Below the pieces are notes generated by a model, which worked only from the letters and a program-made list of their open reading frames with translations, had not been told where the DNA came from and searched no databases. A stretch of DNA of 64,000 bases from Isoetes taiwanensis (Eukaryota > Streptophyta > Lycopodiopsida > Isoetales > Isoetaceae): NCBI GenBank assembly GCA_021234155.1, contig JAJEKV010000039.1, positions 4,136,745 through 4,200,744 on the forward strand, in the 5' to 3' direction. The position numbers were made by a program, and so were the translations under genes. Positions 10,953-23,084 of this stretch are shown one piece after another; position 1 is the stretch's first letter, and each line of letters opens with the position of its first letter.

Positions 10953-12960
10953 TTCGAGATTGCAAAATGTAGATGACAGTTGCTATATATTGACCTAGAT
11001 ATGTCTTCAGATTTGGAAGTTGAACCTCATTGTCTTGATGCTCCAATCTTTAAGCATCTTACTGCAATTCAAGATGATGGAAAAAACCCAACAAAAGGTT
11101 TCGTACATCTGATTGTGTATTTCTATTGTACAAGCATAGAAAGGAGACATTCTTATATAAGTTTATATAATTCTAATTAGGACATTCTTACATAAGTTTA
11201 TATGATTTTATCTAGGACATGTATTGGAAAGCACGGCTGAATTTACATATAGTCTTTGCCATCTTAGTTGCTATTTTGGAAGAAATCATTGTCTTGTCTT
11301 ATCAATAATGTATTTCTGTCTGAGACTTACATTTTATGATTTTTTTTTATGCTCTTTATCTTTTGTAGTGCCTATTACAGATAAACAATGGGAACTGCTT
11401 ATGGAATATATATAGTTACTTCAAGAAGAGCAGTTGTCTATAGGTGATAACAAGCATCATACATCACCTATGCTTCAGGTCTGTTATGCAAATTCCAATC
11501 CATACGATTTCTACATATGCTCATACCATCCACGAAAACTACTATTCTCAATTAAATAACAATAATCACCATATGTCAATGTAAAGCATAACCGCCATCT
11601 GCCATTGTTAATGTTGTACTTTTATTTTTTACAATCTTGGTTTCCATTGTCTGGCAACATTATCTCCAAATGCAAAATGATTGACTTCGCTCAAGTGTTG
11701 CTGCAATTCTTGGTTGCATGTTTCAACTTCCAATGAATAAATCTGAGGGCTGAGATGAGCTTAAATTTGGGAATAAAATGCACGCCTAGAAGCTCATACA
11801 TTCATGTGCAGCTTGATGTGATGCATATCCACAATTATTTATACCTTGAATTGCAAAGAACACCAACAAACTTATTCACTACAGTGTATTTAGGACCTAG
11901 GGCCTGAAAACAGGAAAACTTTAGAGATTGCAAAAATGCAGATGACGGTTGCATATATATTGACCTACGTAATTTTGCCTTCAAATTTGGAAGTTGAACC
12001 TCATTGCGTTGAAGTCAACAAAGTTTCTTGATGCCTCGATCTTTAAGCATCTTATGCAATTCAAGATGATGGAAAAAGACAACAAATCATAAAGTTTTGT
12101 ACATCTGATTGTGTATTTCTACTGTAGAAACATGGAAAGCAGATATTCTTACATAATAATTTCATCTAGGACATTCATTGGAAAGCACAATTGAATCTAC
12201 AGATAGTCTCTGCCATTCTAGCTGCTATATTGAAAGACTTGGAACTGATAAAGTAGTTAATTGCAGTTGCTAGACTGAGTAAACATGCCAAGTTCTCATT
12301 TTGACACAGTCATTTTGCAACCGTTTACAAGTGAGCTCAAAGGTAGATACTTCTTTCAACTTATAACAAAGATAGCCTTATTGAGATGCAACTTATTGTT
12401 CGTTATCTTGTTTTACCTATATTGTATCCATGTCTAAGACGGCTTACATAGTATATACAGTTACTTCAAGAAGAGCGGTTGTCTATAGGTGATAACAAGC
12501 ATCATGCATCACCTATTCTTCAGGTTGGTTATGCAAATTCGGGTCCATAGAATTTGTACGTATGCTCATGCCATCCACAAAAGCTACTATTATCAATTAA
12601 TAAACGAAAATCACCATCTGTCAACGTAAAGCATAACCACCATCTCCCATGGTATCCCATTGTTAATGTTGTACTTTTATTTTTGGCAGTCTCATATTCC
12701 ATTATGCCTAGCAACATTATTTCCAAAAGCTGCATTTCTTGGCTGCATATTTCAGCTTCCCATGAATAAATCTGAGTGCTAAGATGAGCTTAAATTTGGG
12801 AATAAAATGCATGTCTAGAAGCTCATACATTCATGTGCAGTATGATGTGATGTATATTCACAATTATGTCTATGGTGAGTTGCAAACAACACAAACAAAC
12901 TTATTTAGTACAGTGTATTGAGAACCTAAAAATATGAAAATTATTTTTATACGATAGAAC
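10953..12960 (+). repeat. tandem duplication of a ~1 kb unit holding gene-like pieces
   Basis: The unit 10953-11925 is repeated, diverged, at 11926-12960. Landmarks are attgcaaaatgtagatgac (10958 and about 11937), tttggaagttgaacctcatt, gttacttcaagaagagc (about 11414 and 12462) and the ends near aaattatt. The offset is about 0.98-1.05 kb. The first copy holds exon-like pieces (LEVEPHCLDAPIFKHLTAI; PITDKQWELLMEYI) that are broken by stops. I do not recognise the gene. Confidence 0.75.
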
Positions 12961-13744
12961 CGTTGATGGACTCGTGTGATGTAACATGTTTACAAGAGTT
13001 TATCCACATTGATCAAGATAACGTCTCTCAGGACCATTGCGTCACAAGGTCTAGCCTTCTAGTTTATGACACATGGGCACTTAAGGTTTTATATTATAAG
13101 TAAGACCACTCATAAAAGAATATAATGTTGACCATGTAGAACCTATGAATTTGTTACAAAATAGAACCTACGAATAGTTACAAAATTACAACAAGTTATT
13201 GTCAACAAAATTGTCAAATATAATAAATCTTCATAACACAAGTCATGAAATGCTATCATCATGGCCTATACTTCTTACATTCCAATCCCTTTATAGAACC
13301 TTTACAAAAAAAGTCATAAAACAGCGAGCATCACACAATATAGCAATAATTCATGACATTCAAAAAGGTGAAATAAAATACATACAATGAATTTGCCTAA
13401 ATTTTACAAACTATAACATACTACTAACATAGTAAATGTCACAAATTAAGATACTAGCAATAATAAATGCGTTTCAACTTAAAGATACTAGCACATTTTT
13501 CAACTTCTACGCCATATTTATAAGTTTTTGAGCATATACGTGGCAGAAAGCCAAACAACGCTGGGCACTTTTTCTAGTTTAGTGATAAAGCAGGATTTAT
13601 TGTGCAAGGGTATGTATCTTATAATCAAAGACCTTGTGTCATCTTTGGCTTTCATAAAATGGTGATGATTAAAAGTCACGAACCTCCATACGTGCTAGAC
13701 ATTGGGGTCGCCAAGCTACTATAGTCACAAATCAAACATAGCTT

Positions 13745-13880
13745 CTAAGCTCGCCTAAGATGTGCAAAGGTTTGTGGAAAATTGTATTACTTGCCAACAA
13801 GTCAAATCATCCACATCCAAGGTTGCTGGATTATTGCAACGCTTGTGCATTCCTTGTCCTTTGGGTTAGCAAGTTCGAGG
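13745..13880 (+). pseudogene. Ty3/gypsy integrase zinc-binding fragment
   Basis: The plus frame reads DVQRFVENCITCQQVKSSTS followed by KVAGLLQRLCIPCPLG and a stop. This is the C-x2-C end of the HHCC zinc finger at the N-terminus of gypsy integrases and the segment after it. Nothing else of pol is readable nearby, so it is an old remnant. The surrounding 12.96-14.27 kb shows no other feature. Confidence 0.7.
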
Positions 13881-14275
13881 TCTTGTGTTGAAGTATTTAG
13901 GGGATGCTCATATGTACCTATGAGATGCTATGTACCTATGAGATTATGCCATGTGGTATGACATAAAAGAGTACTATCTATCTATCTTTCCTAACCAAAC
14001 ATGAAGGCATATGATCATCCTTTGTCATCCCATGTGAACTTTGTTGCGAAATTTGGGCTACTATCATCCCATTAGAATAAACTAAATTTGGGCTACTATC
14101 AAGCACCATGCAAGGCTACTGTAGCAACTCCACAAGCTGGCAAATTATTATTCCTGTTACATTGTCTTCCCAAATGATCACATCTACATAGTTGTTTTTG
14201 GATTGCATTAAAGAAAAGCCCCTCTCAAGTTCTAGATTACATGTCATCTACATACTGATGGGCGGTTCAACAAAG

Positions 14276-14604
14276 TTAGCTCCAAAAGATAAATAGTTCT
14301 CCCATTGAGTTTTCCTCTCATCTATATAAAAATACTGCACATTCTCATTTGGAATTGTACATCGTTGCCCATTAGATACAAAAAAATAGTAGCATCTCAA
14401 GACTTTACCCAAACACTGGACAAAGTTGGTAGATAAATAGTTCTTCCATTAGTTCTCCCATTTCTGAGCGTAAGCTCGTAGTATATCTTCAATTGCATAC
14501 AAAGATACTGCACATTCTCATTTGGAATTCTATATCGTTGCCCATTAAATACAATAGTAGCATCTCAAGACTTTACCCAAACACTGGACTAAGTTGGTAA
14601 ATGG
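14276..14604. repeat. tandem duplication, ~165 bp unit, two copies
   Basis: The two halves share agataaatagttct(c/t)cca, actgcacattctcatttgg, cgttgcccatta and catctcaagactttaccc, then aaacactgga. No coding capacity. Confidence 0.8.
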
Positions 14605-14900
14605 AAATGGCAAGGTCCAAAATATATCTCAAATAAGAAAGCAAAATACATACTCGCTCTACTTGGCAATGGAAATAAAACTTGTAACTCTTTAAGGTTG
14701 TTCAAAGCTTTTGCCAAGAGCCTGAGGTAATTTTTTGCAGATGAGGTAGATGAGGTAGTTGTTGTGCAGGAACACAAGGCTAAGTAATGTCAACAAAAAA
14801 GCTACTTGTAAACCCAAGAAGATATGCTGGATGATCATAAATATATACAAATGATGCATCTCCATTGTCCATAGATTAAATAGCTGGATGCTTTAAAAGA

Positions 14901-16196
14901 TTACACAGTTCTAGGTTTGATGTTGGATGGTGCTTTTGAAGTGGAAAAGGACTTCCTTGCTCTTCCCGGTTCCATGAAGTTAGGAGTTGCAGATATTACC
15001 CACGCTGCTTCAGAAGCTTGGTCCAGTTGTATGCGCTTTCTATACAGCCACTTGTTATTCTCTTTAACAAATTGGCTCTTCTCTATTAAATATTTTCTCT
15101 CCCCTCTGCTACCCTTCGCTATGGAATAGCTCACTCTGAAGGAAATATATGCCTGCAATTTACACAGTTTTTTGTCTCAAGCTGCATAAATATGGGAAAA
15201 GTCACAGTTTCAGTTAGTTTACCTCCTCACTGGAACTTGTCTCTGTTTCTAATATTTCCAGCCTCAAAAATCTTAAGGTCTTGCAAGTTGCCCTCACATC
15301 CTCTGCTAGTTTTTTCTCATCCCCATCTGACACACACATCCATGTCATAACTGGTTAGAACCAAAAACTGAAAGAAGTTTGTTAACCTTGCATAGAGTAA
15401 TTCAAAAATACAGAACTGGATGATCAAGGAAAGCTTACCTTCAAAATCAGGATTCTCCTTATGTGTTGTCTGGACAATATAGGGCACAACACCACGAGCA
15501 TACGCAGTGAATCTGGCTTCTAAGAAGACCACATTTGCCCAAACACTCGTGAGCTACAAGGCAAATTTCGGATGACACATGGAATATTATAATAGATTTC
15601 GAGCTACAGCATGAAATGCGTATTAGAGACCACAGACAGTTTATGTTTATAATGCATATTTACAGTCTCTGAATCACGACCAACAGGTAAACGGCAAGAT
15701 TTACATGATACGTAATACAGTTTGGGAAGTAATGTTAAGCTACATTGCGAAATCAAGAAAGTATTTTGACTCAGGATAAGGAGAAAAGCTTGCATGATAA
15801 GACGCATCTACATTTAAAAAAACAGTATTGAACTATAAGCTACAGAGATAACATACTCATTAAAGATTCGGCGTCAGGTTCAAGAGCGCCTGAATGATAA
15901 ACCCCACAGCATGAATCGTAGCTCAAGAGCTCTTGACCGCCTCCACAAGGGCAAGTTTCTGGTCTAGCTTCTTGGGCAAGGGGGTCCCCCTTGTTCTTGT
16001 CTGTGCTGCGACGCTGTTGAAGCAGCTCGCCGAAACCTTTGCCCTTGGCAGCCTTGGTTTGAAAGTGGCGAGCTATGGCTATGGTGGATGGCGCCGGTAG
16101 ATGCAGGTGGAGTTGGCTATGGCGCACCCCGACGCTTGTGCCCTGGCCATGGAAAAAATTTTCTATAGCCGCTGCAGTGCAATTAACTAAAGCCAT
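14901..16196 (-). CDS. YchJ/UPF0225-like protein with SEC-C zinc-binding motif, spliced
   Basis: Four exons can be read on the minus strand with GT-AG borders and matching phases. Exon 1 (15857-16196) has an N-terminus that may be a plastid or mitochondrial transit peptide, then ETCPCGGGQELLSYDSCCG (CxC...CC), typical of SEC-C motifs, then LEPDAESLM. Exon 2 (15439-15519) gives KARFTAYARGVVPYIVQTTH. Exon 3 (15223-15326) gives GDEKKLAEDVRATCK. Exon 4 (from 15152 down) gives AYISFRVSYSIAKGSRGERK and SQFVKENNKWLY. This is the order of bacterial YchJ proteins: Cys cluster, ARxxAY segment, then an NTF2-like fold ending in a (R/K)WLY motif. The true 3' end is uncertain; the residues after KWLY may be intron read-through. 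The molecular function of the family is not established. This is the best intact host gene in the window. Confidence 0.8.
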
Positions 16197-16419
16197 CCAG
16201 GCCCTAAGGTTTCTAGCTTGATGAATTCTTTGAATCTTGAATTTTTGTCCTGCCGAATTTTATACATATGCTCTTGAACTCTAATGTGCTTAAAAATAAA
16301 ATTTCAAAAAGCCCTCAACCGTTGGATGTTCAATTCCCCCCAATAGTCTGTCTGCACACCGTACACATGGCAAAACCCAAATCAGAAAGAGCACCATGCT
16401 CTAGCCAGCGCGGAGGCTC

Positions 16420-16535
16420 TACTCCAGCAAGATTTCCACGGCCAGATTGAGATTCGAAGCAAGATTTCCACAGCCAGACTGAGATTCAAAGCAAGATTTC
16501 CACAGCCAGATTCAGATTCGAAGCAAGAAATGTTG
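16420..16535. repeat. short tandem repeat, ~35 bp unit, three copies
   Basis: Three copies of a unit containing gcaagatttccac(a/g)gccag followed by a(c/t)t(g/c)agattc(g/a)aagc. It lies about 230 bases upstream of the YchJ-like start, in what may be that gene's upstream region. Confidence 0.8.
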
Positions 16536-16991
16536 AAGCTTCATATTCGAAGCAAACATCGTGAGGCCAAGCTCAATGCCGGATCCGCCATCGCTGCCCT
16601 GCAATTTGCTGCTTTCTTCGCTTTGCCTTCTGCTCTCCTCTCCTCTGCTTCAGATGTCTGCCTGATGATTTAAACGCAGGAAAACCCTCTCAACAAGCCC
16701 TCCATCTTCAGGTAAGGGGCTTTTCATATGACTAGTGTGTCTTATATTTTAAGGCTTACTATTTTAAGGCTTTAAGTGCCACAAATCTTGAGCATCAAAT
16801 CCTGAACAAGCCACAAATATATATAACTAGCAAAACTGCAAGGTTAGGAAGAAGGCTAGGCAGTCGGGTTCGCGTTGGTTTTTCTTCCATGGTAATTCGA
16901 ATTGACTTCATTAGACAGTGGTTTCTTTTTTGTTCCCTTTTTTGAGTTTTGGTTGTATTAATGCGACTTTATTTGTCATTTGACATTTGCA

Positions 16992-17342
16992 GGCTTCTTG
17001 AAGTTCTTTTTAAGGTCGCAAAATGTTGAGTGCAATTACGATGCTTTGGGAAAGGATGAGGCTACCGAGTTGTTGGGTGGTGTTACCGAAGGCGTTAATG
17101 GTTATCAATGTGCAATGCTGTACTTTGGTTACAATGTGACTATTTCTGAATTGATGGAGATGCAAAACAGTCAAGTGCAGAAGTTGATGTCAAGATTAAT
17201 GCAAATGTATGGGCATGACTATAAGGCAAAAAATCCAATGACAATAGAGAAAGTTACGTATCAAATTAATCCCGTAATTGTAGTCGAGCTTTTCGGGAAC
17301 AAGGATTTTTTCCCGAGCCCAACAGATGTTGGTAACAAATGA
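16992..17342 (+). CDS. unrecognised protein, possible last exon
   Basis: An open frame follows a good splice acceptor (tttgcag, ending 16991) and runs to a stop at 17340-17342, about 117 residues. It includes NYDALGKDEATELLGGVTEG, YQCAMLYFGYNVTISELMEM and IEKVTYQINPVIVVELFG. I see no known motif, signal peptide or membrane segment. A candidate upstream exon ends at cttcag|gtaagg near 16712, but its frame holds stops, so the 5' end is unclear. It could be a gene fragment. Confidence 0.35.
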   Translation, partial: GFLKFFLRSQNVECNYDALGKDEATELLGGVTEGVNGYQCAMLYFGYNVTISELMEMQNSQVQKLMSRLMQMYGHDYKAKNPMTIEKVTYQINPVIVVELFGNKDFFPSPTDVGNK

Positions 17343-18160
17343 TGTAATTGAATTATAGTTTTCTAAACAATAATGTTTTTCGGTAACCATCAATAAATTG
17401 TATCGATCTTCTTTCCATTTATGATGGTTCTTTTAGCAGTTTGGTTGCGTTGTACATTTACGTTGTTCGTAAAGTTATATGTTGTTTGTGATTATGTGAA
17501 CGCATTTCATAGATAATGATAGGATGTAATTTTTCGTTTTGTGTAGCACCAGCTTCTTTATTATTTATACATGCTCAATTTTGCTTTTGCAGACAATGAG
17601 TGCATGATATTGAAACCTATTTATATCTACAAGAAATTTATCGCGGCGGCCAAGTAAAAAAGGATCTCAGCTATGGGGTTGCAAAATGGGGCTTAAACAC
17701 CCCATCATGGATCGATAGCATTCATTAACAGAACTTTTTTACTTGCAAAAAAGAAGTGGTAGCCATCTCTACAAATAACTGCTTGTTATCTCATTTCTAG
17801 CTTGCAAGGGTCTAGGGTCTAGTTTATCTCTGTATCATCTATGTATAAATGACAACTTAAACATCGTTGGAGAACATTTCAAGGTAACAGAGTTACACCC
17901 TTTATCTAAGCAGTGACAACGCCCCATGTTTCAATATCAGACTTTTTGAATATCTAAAAACAATATGAGTTCAAAGCATGGTAGGCCCTTAAAGTATTTT
18001 ATCATGAAAAAAGCCCTTACATATTTTCTAACTTGCCTAAAGTTCAAACATTAAATGCAACTCTTGATAGTTATAGTGCAACGTTTTAACTTCATTTTCG
18101 AAGTGGGCTTCATTGGCCCCCTATAGAATGACGAAGGGTATAAATTAGTCTATTATATGC
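17343..18160. other. non-coding, no recognised feature
   Basis: AT-rich sequence following the unknown ORF. I see no gene, RNA gene or repeat. Confidence 0.3.
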
Positions 18161-18162
18161 CC

Positions 18163-18520
18163 ACAACAAAGTGCCCTTTATTCCAAGATCTGGACCGTTA
18201 ATAGCGATCCTCGTTTGTGGGGTATGCATGTACAAGTTTTTATATACTATATATTGAGGTTTGCAAAATACTATAAGATTTGAAAGAATGTACTTAATGG
18301 TGTTAATTTTATACACGTATTGTAAATATATTTTTGGGGCTCTCGCTGCCCTACATAACCCCCCGTGTGAATATGCACCCAAACCAAAGGGGGTTTAAGG
18401 GGGATTTTAATTTAAATGCGTTAAATGCAATGGTTTATGTTAATAATGTTAATGGTAGTTGTGTGTTGATTATTATATTAAAAACAAATTTTGGGCCCTT
18501 CGGGCCCTAACTAAAGCAAA
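18163..18520 (+). repeat. dispersed repeat pair S and X, with a perfect GC hairpin
   Basis: Segment S (18163-18303, containing cgatcctcgtttgtggggta and atactataagatttgaaaga) recurs inverted at about 27021-27165. Segment X (18356-18510, starting ccccccgtgtgaatatgcac) recurs in the same orientation at about 27184-27310. X contains the hairpin gggcccttcgggccc (18493-18507); the other copy has ggccccttcggggc there. These look like parts of one transposon family. Confidence 0.65.
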
Positions 18521-18877
18521 CATAGGTAAACTTTATGGGTCTAAACATTAATTACTATAAAAAGCACAATAACATCAAGACAAATAAATTATTTCCATTG
18601 CATACCAAGAGCCGCCCAAATATACGCAAACACACTGTTATAAAATGGGCAAAAACAATAATAACATCATAAGGTTTATTGAAAGGGGCCATGGCGCCCA
18701 ATATAAAGCCAGTACCACTAGTTCAAGAGAATCAACTGTCAAAATAGTTTACAATACCCCCTAATATTGTAAACTGCACATTGTCATGCATATACTAGTG
18801 CATATACTAGCATATGATAACATGTGCTGGTATCAATGCAAGCACATAATGTGTAACATCTAATGTGTAACATCTGG

Positions 18878-18963
18878 TGCAAGATCTCCAACAAATATGG
18901 AATGATCTGGACCGGAATCTGTTGCAAGGTTTCCAATAAATATGGAATGATCTGGACCGGAAT
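18878..18963. repeat. 43-bp tandem repeat, two copies
   Basis: Two adjacent copies of a unit with aatatggaatgatctggacc followed by ggaatc. Just upstream are short repeats of catatactag. Confidence 0.8.
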
Positions 18964-18994
18964 CACCACGGCTGTTCCATATGCCAAAAGATGC

Positions 18995-20010
18995 TCAGAT
19001 CAACCGGTAAAGTTGTTTACAATTTGGCATTAGCATTCCATTATAAGTCTGAAGCACTTCCTTAATAGTCCTTTTGGGTCTGAACTTAGGGCTACTGGTA
19101 GGCTCCTGTTCAATCTTCTTCAAAACATCCATGCCCTCCACAACTTTTCCAAAAACAACATGCTTCCTGCATATTAACCATTAATCATTAGGACTAGGAA
19201 AATAGAAAATTTTAATAACGAACCACCATCATTGTCAAATATAAAATGGATATCAATGTCAGGCATTTGCACATCCTCTACTGAAGTTAAAGCAAGTTAA
19301 TGCCAGTGTTTAAATGCCAAAGGGATCCATAGGGATCCAATAATGTGAGCTTTTAAGCGAGAAAAGTATATCAAAATAACTTCGCTAAGCGAGAACATTC
19401 CAAACATGAAAACACTGTCACTAAAAGCGAGGTGTGGTAAAAAAAAGCAAACGACTTCTTCTACATGAAGTGCCGGTATTGGTAACACCTTATACAACGA
19501 GAATCAAGTGGTCGTACATGGATTCATCACTTAATAACAAGTACTCTAACAAATTCACTCAATAACGAGGCCATAGCAAGGTCAACTATCACCAAGTAAA
19601 ATAAATTACTACGGTTACCTTGCAACTATAAGGGGTTTGCTTGTTACATTCTCGTAAAAATGACAACAAAGAACACTAGGCGATATCGAAAAATTAAACA
19701 GGTTTTACAATAGTTAGCATGGCCGCATCTCAACATGATAGCGAGAGCTCATACCCATCAAGATGTTTTCTTTGGAGCAAAGCGTAAAAGAAGCTGGGAG
19801 CCATTCAGTATTGGGCCCGGCATTAGCCATAGATAAGATGTCGGGATCATTATATTTGTGAATGAAGTTTTTTCATGCAGCGATTGAAAGTAATATTAGA
19901 TTTAAATCACAAATATGTAATTTCACTGCAAATGCAGACCATAGAAGCATACCTTTGAACTTTTCTCCATATATGCTTTCTCCACCACCTCCTGCAAACA
20001 CAATTCCCAA
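18995..20010 (-). pseudogene. cyclophilin (peptidyl-prolyl isomerase) fragment
   Basis: Three minus-strand pieces follow the order of a cyclophilin. At about 19955-20000 is GGGGESIYGEKFKG. At about 19745-19860 is DPDILSMANAGPN, then NGSQLLLRFAPKKTS in a shifted frame ending at a TGA. In the exon 18995-19166 is KHVVFGKVVEGMDVLKKIEQ, followed by a basic tail and a stop. The last exon starts after an acceptor (atgcag). One extra base after GPNT and an in-frame stop break the catalytic core. The N-terminal third is not found. Introns are retained, so this is a genomic fragment and not a retrocopy. Confidence 0.8.
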
Positions 20011-20181
20011 ATCATTTTATGTCGTCCACCGCTTTGTTAAAACTGCAAGGTTCTTACGGTAATTTCCATGCCCATTAGAATTTGCACAACATTAAATCTA
20101 CTCTACCCAAATAAGACATCGAATTCCACAAGCAAGCAAAGAGAAACTGAAAATAAAATAAAAGCAAGGTATTAAAATGAC

Positions 20182-20340
20182 CTGAGGAATTGCAAGGCTG
20201 GCAATGGTGAGGCCGGAGACAAGGTCGGATTTGAAATCACTAAGTTTATATGATGGTCCCCACTGGAGGATAGGAAATATGTACTGCATTCCCAGGATTG
20301 CACCCCCACCGAACAAGCCTATCTGCTGTCAGATTTGTAA
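20182..20340 (-). pseudogene. sulfate transporter (SULTR/SLC26) exon fragment
   Basis: One minus-strand exon reads MQYIFPILQWGPSYKLSDF then KSDLVSGLTIASLAIPQ and ends at CAG|GT. This is the first membrane-domain segment of plant sulfate transporters. No further exons are visible in the next 1.2 kb in the downstream direction, where the cyclophilin fragment begins instead. I read it as a gene fragment. Confidence 0.75.
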
Positions 20341-21076
20341 GCCCGGAAAATAGCATTAACGATAATCTTTACGAATTTCCATTAGCAATACTAAGGTTAA
20401 GACTGTAAAGGTTATGCCATTCATGCAGCAAAGTCCGGCTTCTGCCTTCTCTTCCTCTTTCAGTCATGGCCAATTGGATTAGGAAGCTTGGCCTTAAGCC
20501 CCAAACGCTTTATCCCTGCATCCTTAAACAGCACGGTAGAATTGGTTGCCAATACTTGCTATATATGGCCCATTGCAGCAAGATTAAATCCCATGGTCCC
20601 TTTTAGCCGCTGTATAGCAGGATGAACCGCTGCATGGAGTGAGAGAAGCATGGACCTAGCTGATGGGTTTATAAGAAGTTTCAGACTGTACCTACGGATT
20701 TCGCCTGGCAGAGCATCCCGGCCTGCATCGTTAAGAGCCGAAATACTGATCCCGCTCCAAATTCAAAAACAATACCTTTTTCAGGGCCAATCTTGCTGCT
20801 TGCATCCAAGTCCTGCTGCTGTGTCCGGTCAGGGTTAAGCAATCGGCAGAGCAGAGAATAAAAACCTAAAACCCATGAGCTCGATATCTACACTAGCTAT
20901 GGACTTTGTTTAGTTTAAAATACACGAGGGAAATAGACCATGAAATAGGGTGTTTATTCTGAGCCCTTGATTAAGGACCCAAGGACTCAATCTTGACCAT
21001 TAAAAAAAATGCATGGCACAAGCATCATGCAAACATGGGTCTAAACCATTGAGAATATGAAATTAGAAGATGAAAA
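20341..21076. other. non-coding, no recognised feature
   Basis: Short open frames only. The stretch lies between the sulfate transporter exon and the repeat Y copy. Confidence 0.3.
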
Positions 21077-21217
21077 TACAGTGCGCACTCTAGATGTACG
21101 CATTAGTACACTCCCTGAAATACGGCCACCAAATCATATAAAAACCATAGGAAAAAACGTACAAAAATACAAAAGAAACCCCCTGTTATTGTGCTACATA
21201 TTAAGATAAAACGTTCA
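21077..21217 (+). repeat. dispersed repeat Y, copy 1
   Basis: A segment of about 130 bp (cactctagatgtac...gaaaccccctgttattgtgctacatatt) that recurs in the same orientation at 29447-29570. In the second copy it ends exactly where gypsy integrase coding sequence begins, so Y looks like one end of an inserted element. Confidence 0.7.
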
Positions 21218-22500
21218 TTCAAGAGGGAACACAAAGGAGAAAAGACATTAAACCAACATAACTGGCCAAAAAATTGGGCAAAGAGGAAAACAATAATAAG
21301 GATCAAGATTGATCCACACAGATTATCAAGGCAATGTAGATACCAGTGTGAGGAGAACTAAAATGACTTGGTTTAATCTAAGCCATTGCGCCCAATATGA
21401 TCATCCTTAGAGCTTTTTGCACCATTCAAAGCCACTAGACACATACCAGAATCAAATAAGACTCAAGTTCAAGCCTTGATATAAGTTTCCAGAGAAAAAA
21501 GTTAAAAGCTACTGCAATTGCAATAAAATGGCAAAGAAATTTAAACAATGTTATAGTAGAAGAAGAAGAGTGCCTATTTGGAATGGCCTTGATCTGGTAG
21601 AAAGGTTCAAATCTGATACCAGTCAGATCTTCTCTGCCTCAGTTGCACAAAAGAACAAAATGCTGACGAAACATGGTGGAGAGAGAATCATTGATAGTTC
21701 CTTGATTTCAACATCCATGGTGCCATATATTCAAGATCTCACACAAGGAGAAAATTGAAGCCCATGAGTGCCAAACACAGAAACTAGGCCCTGGAATGTG
21801 CTCTGCCCAACATGATCAGATACCAAAAAGTGCTCTGCTCCAAAACAACATGGAACTTGTCTGCGCAAGGAGCACGGAACTGGTCTGCACAAAAATCTTA
21901 CTTATGGCAAAAATATCAAATATCGCTCAGTCAAGAAATGTCTGCGACATTCCTGGGTAAGAAATTTGCCATGTGGCATGTTGCGATTGGAGGAAAACTG
22001 CAGAATGTTTCTAACTGTTTTTTACGTGAATACAAAACACAAAGCTGAAGCAAATTCCCTCATACAAATTGAGGAACAACCTATTTGTCGAGGAAGAACA
22101 TGGTCCAAGACTTCAAACCAGATAGCAGAGCCGGAAACGGAATTTTACAGGAGAAATCTTGTTACAGCCGTAGATGTATGGAGTTAAACATGTGCTTGAA
22201 GACTGTTTTGTGAAAGATCCATCAACAAAACTTGAAGACAAACGCCACAACAAAAAACAGGCAAGAAGGTAAACAGGAGGAATTTAACCAGAAACGGGAC
22301 GATTAGGAGAACAATAAATCAGAAAAATTTGTTGAAATGAGCTATTCTTAACCAGCTCTACTGCAAAGGACGTAACCAGATTCCTGCTGCAAAAGGCCAA
22401 AAATCAACCATGTGACTCAAGCTGACAACAAAGCGGTACATAATCTGTACTAAAACTGTGGCAACATAGGGATAATCTGTGAGGACTTCTTTGCCCACTA
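21218..22500. other. non-coding, no recognised feature
   Basis: Several short plus-strand open frames lack any family signal. I see no RNA gene or clear repeat. Confidence 0.3.
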
Positions 22501-23012
22501 TTATGCTTCTGATATTCGTATTGGACAGAAATCTGAGCTTGCGTTGTTAGGCACTCCAACTAAAACGTGAATCCCTGCTCCTGCAAAGGCAGTTAAAACG
22601 GCAGAGTTTATATCATAAAGGCGAACTTGTGATATCCCATGTTCTTCAAAACATCCGCAACATATTCTGGCCTTGGCAATGTTCCAAAAGTGCCCCAACA
22701 TTCGGATTTTACTCCAATTCAAACCAGTGGGAACTTAGAAAACGGGTTTCTACATGTTTGATCTACTTCATTGCTGACAACTCTACACCCTAGAACCAGA
22801 CCCCACAGAAAAACTTGAAGCACTGATTCGAATAGGCCCTGAGCAGCGATTAACAGCCGAAAATGAATCTTAGGGAAAAATCGTGACCGAGCCTTTGGTG
22901 CAGCAGTTAGGGTCGCTTCCCAAATCCGGCAATGGCGGTGCAATCTATCTAGCTCCGGACCCTTGATGATTGATGATGCTGGGATAGCTACACATGGCAC
23001 ACTCCGCTGCAT
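22501..23012 (-). pseudogene. GH17 endo-beta-1,3-glucanase N-terminal fragment
   Basis: On the minus strand, GTFGTLPRPEYVADVLKNMG in one frame continues as HGISQVRLYDINSAVLTAF then AGAGIHVLVGVPN in the next. This is the conserved N-terminus of plant GH17 glucanases, where (Q/K)VRLYD and VxVGVPN are hallmarks. A one-base deletion near 22645 breaks the frame, and a TGA stands just before IGVKSE. The region upstream (to 23012) includes a hydrophobic run (VLQVFLWGLVLGC) that could be an old signal peptide. The catalytic glutamates lie beyond the fragment. Confidence 0.75.
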
Positions 23013-23084
23013 TTAGATTGCGGCGGAGAACCATGAAAATAAAAAAAAAGAAAAAAGAAAAATTTAAAACACAATTACATATGA

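Noticed and set aside
18493-18520. GC hairpin followed by CTAA as a Helitron 3' end
   Set aside because: A hairpin and a CTRR-like end are present, but the similarity between copies continues on both sides and no A/T insertion site could be shown.
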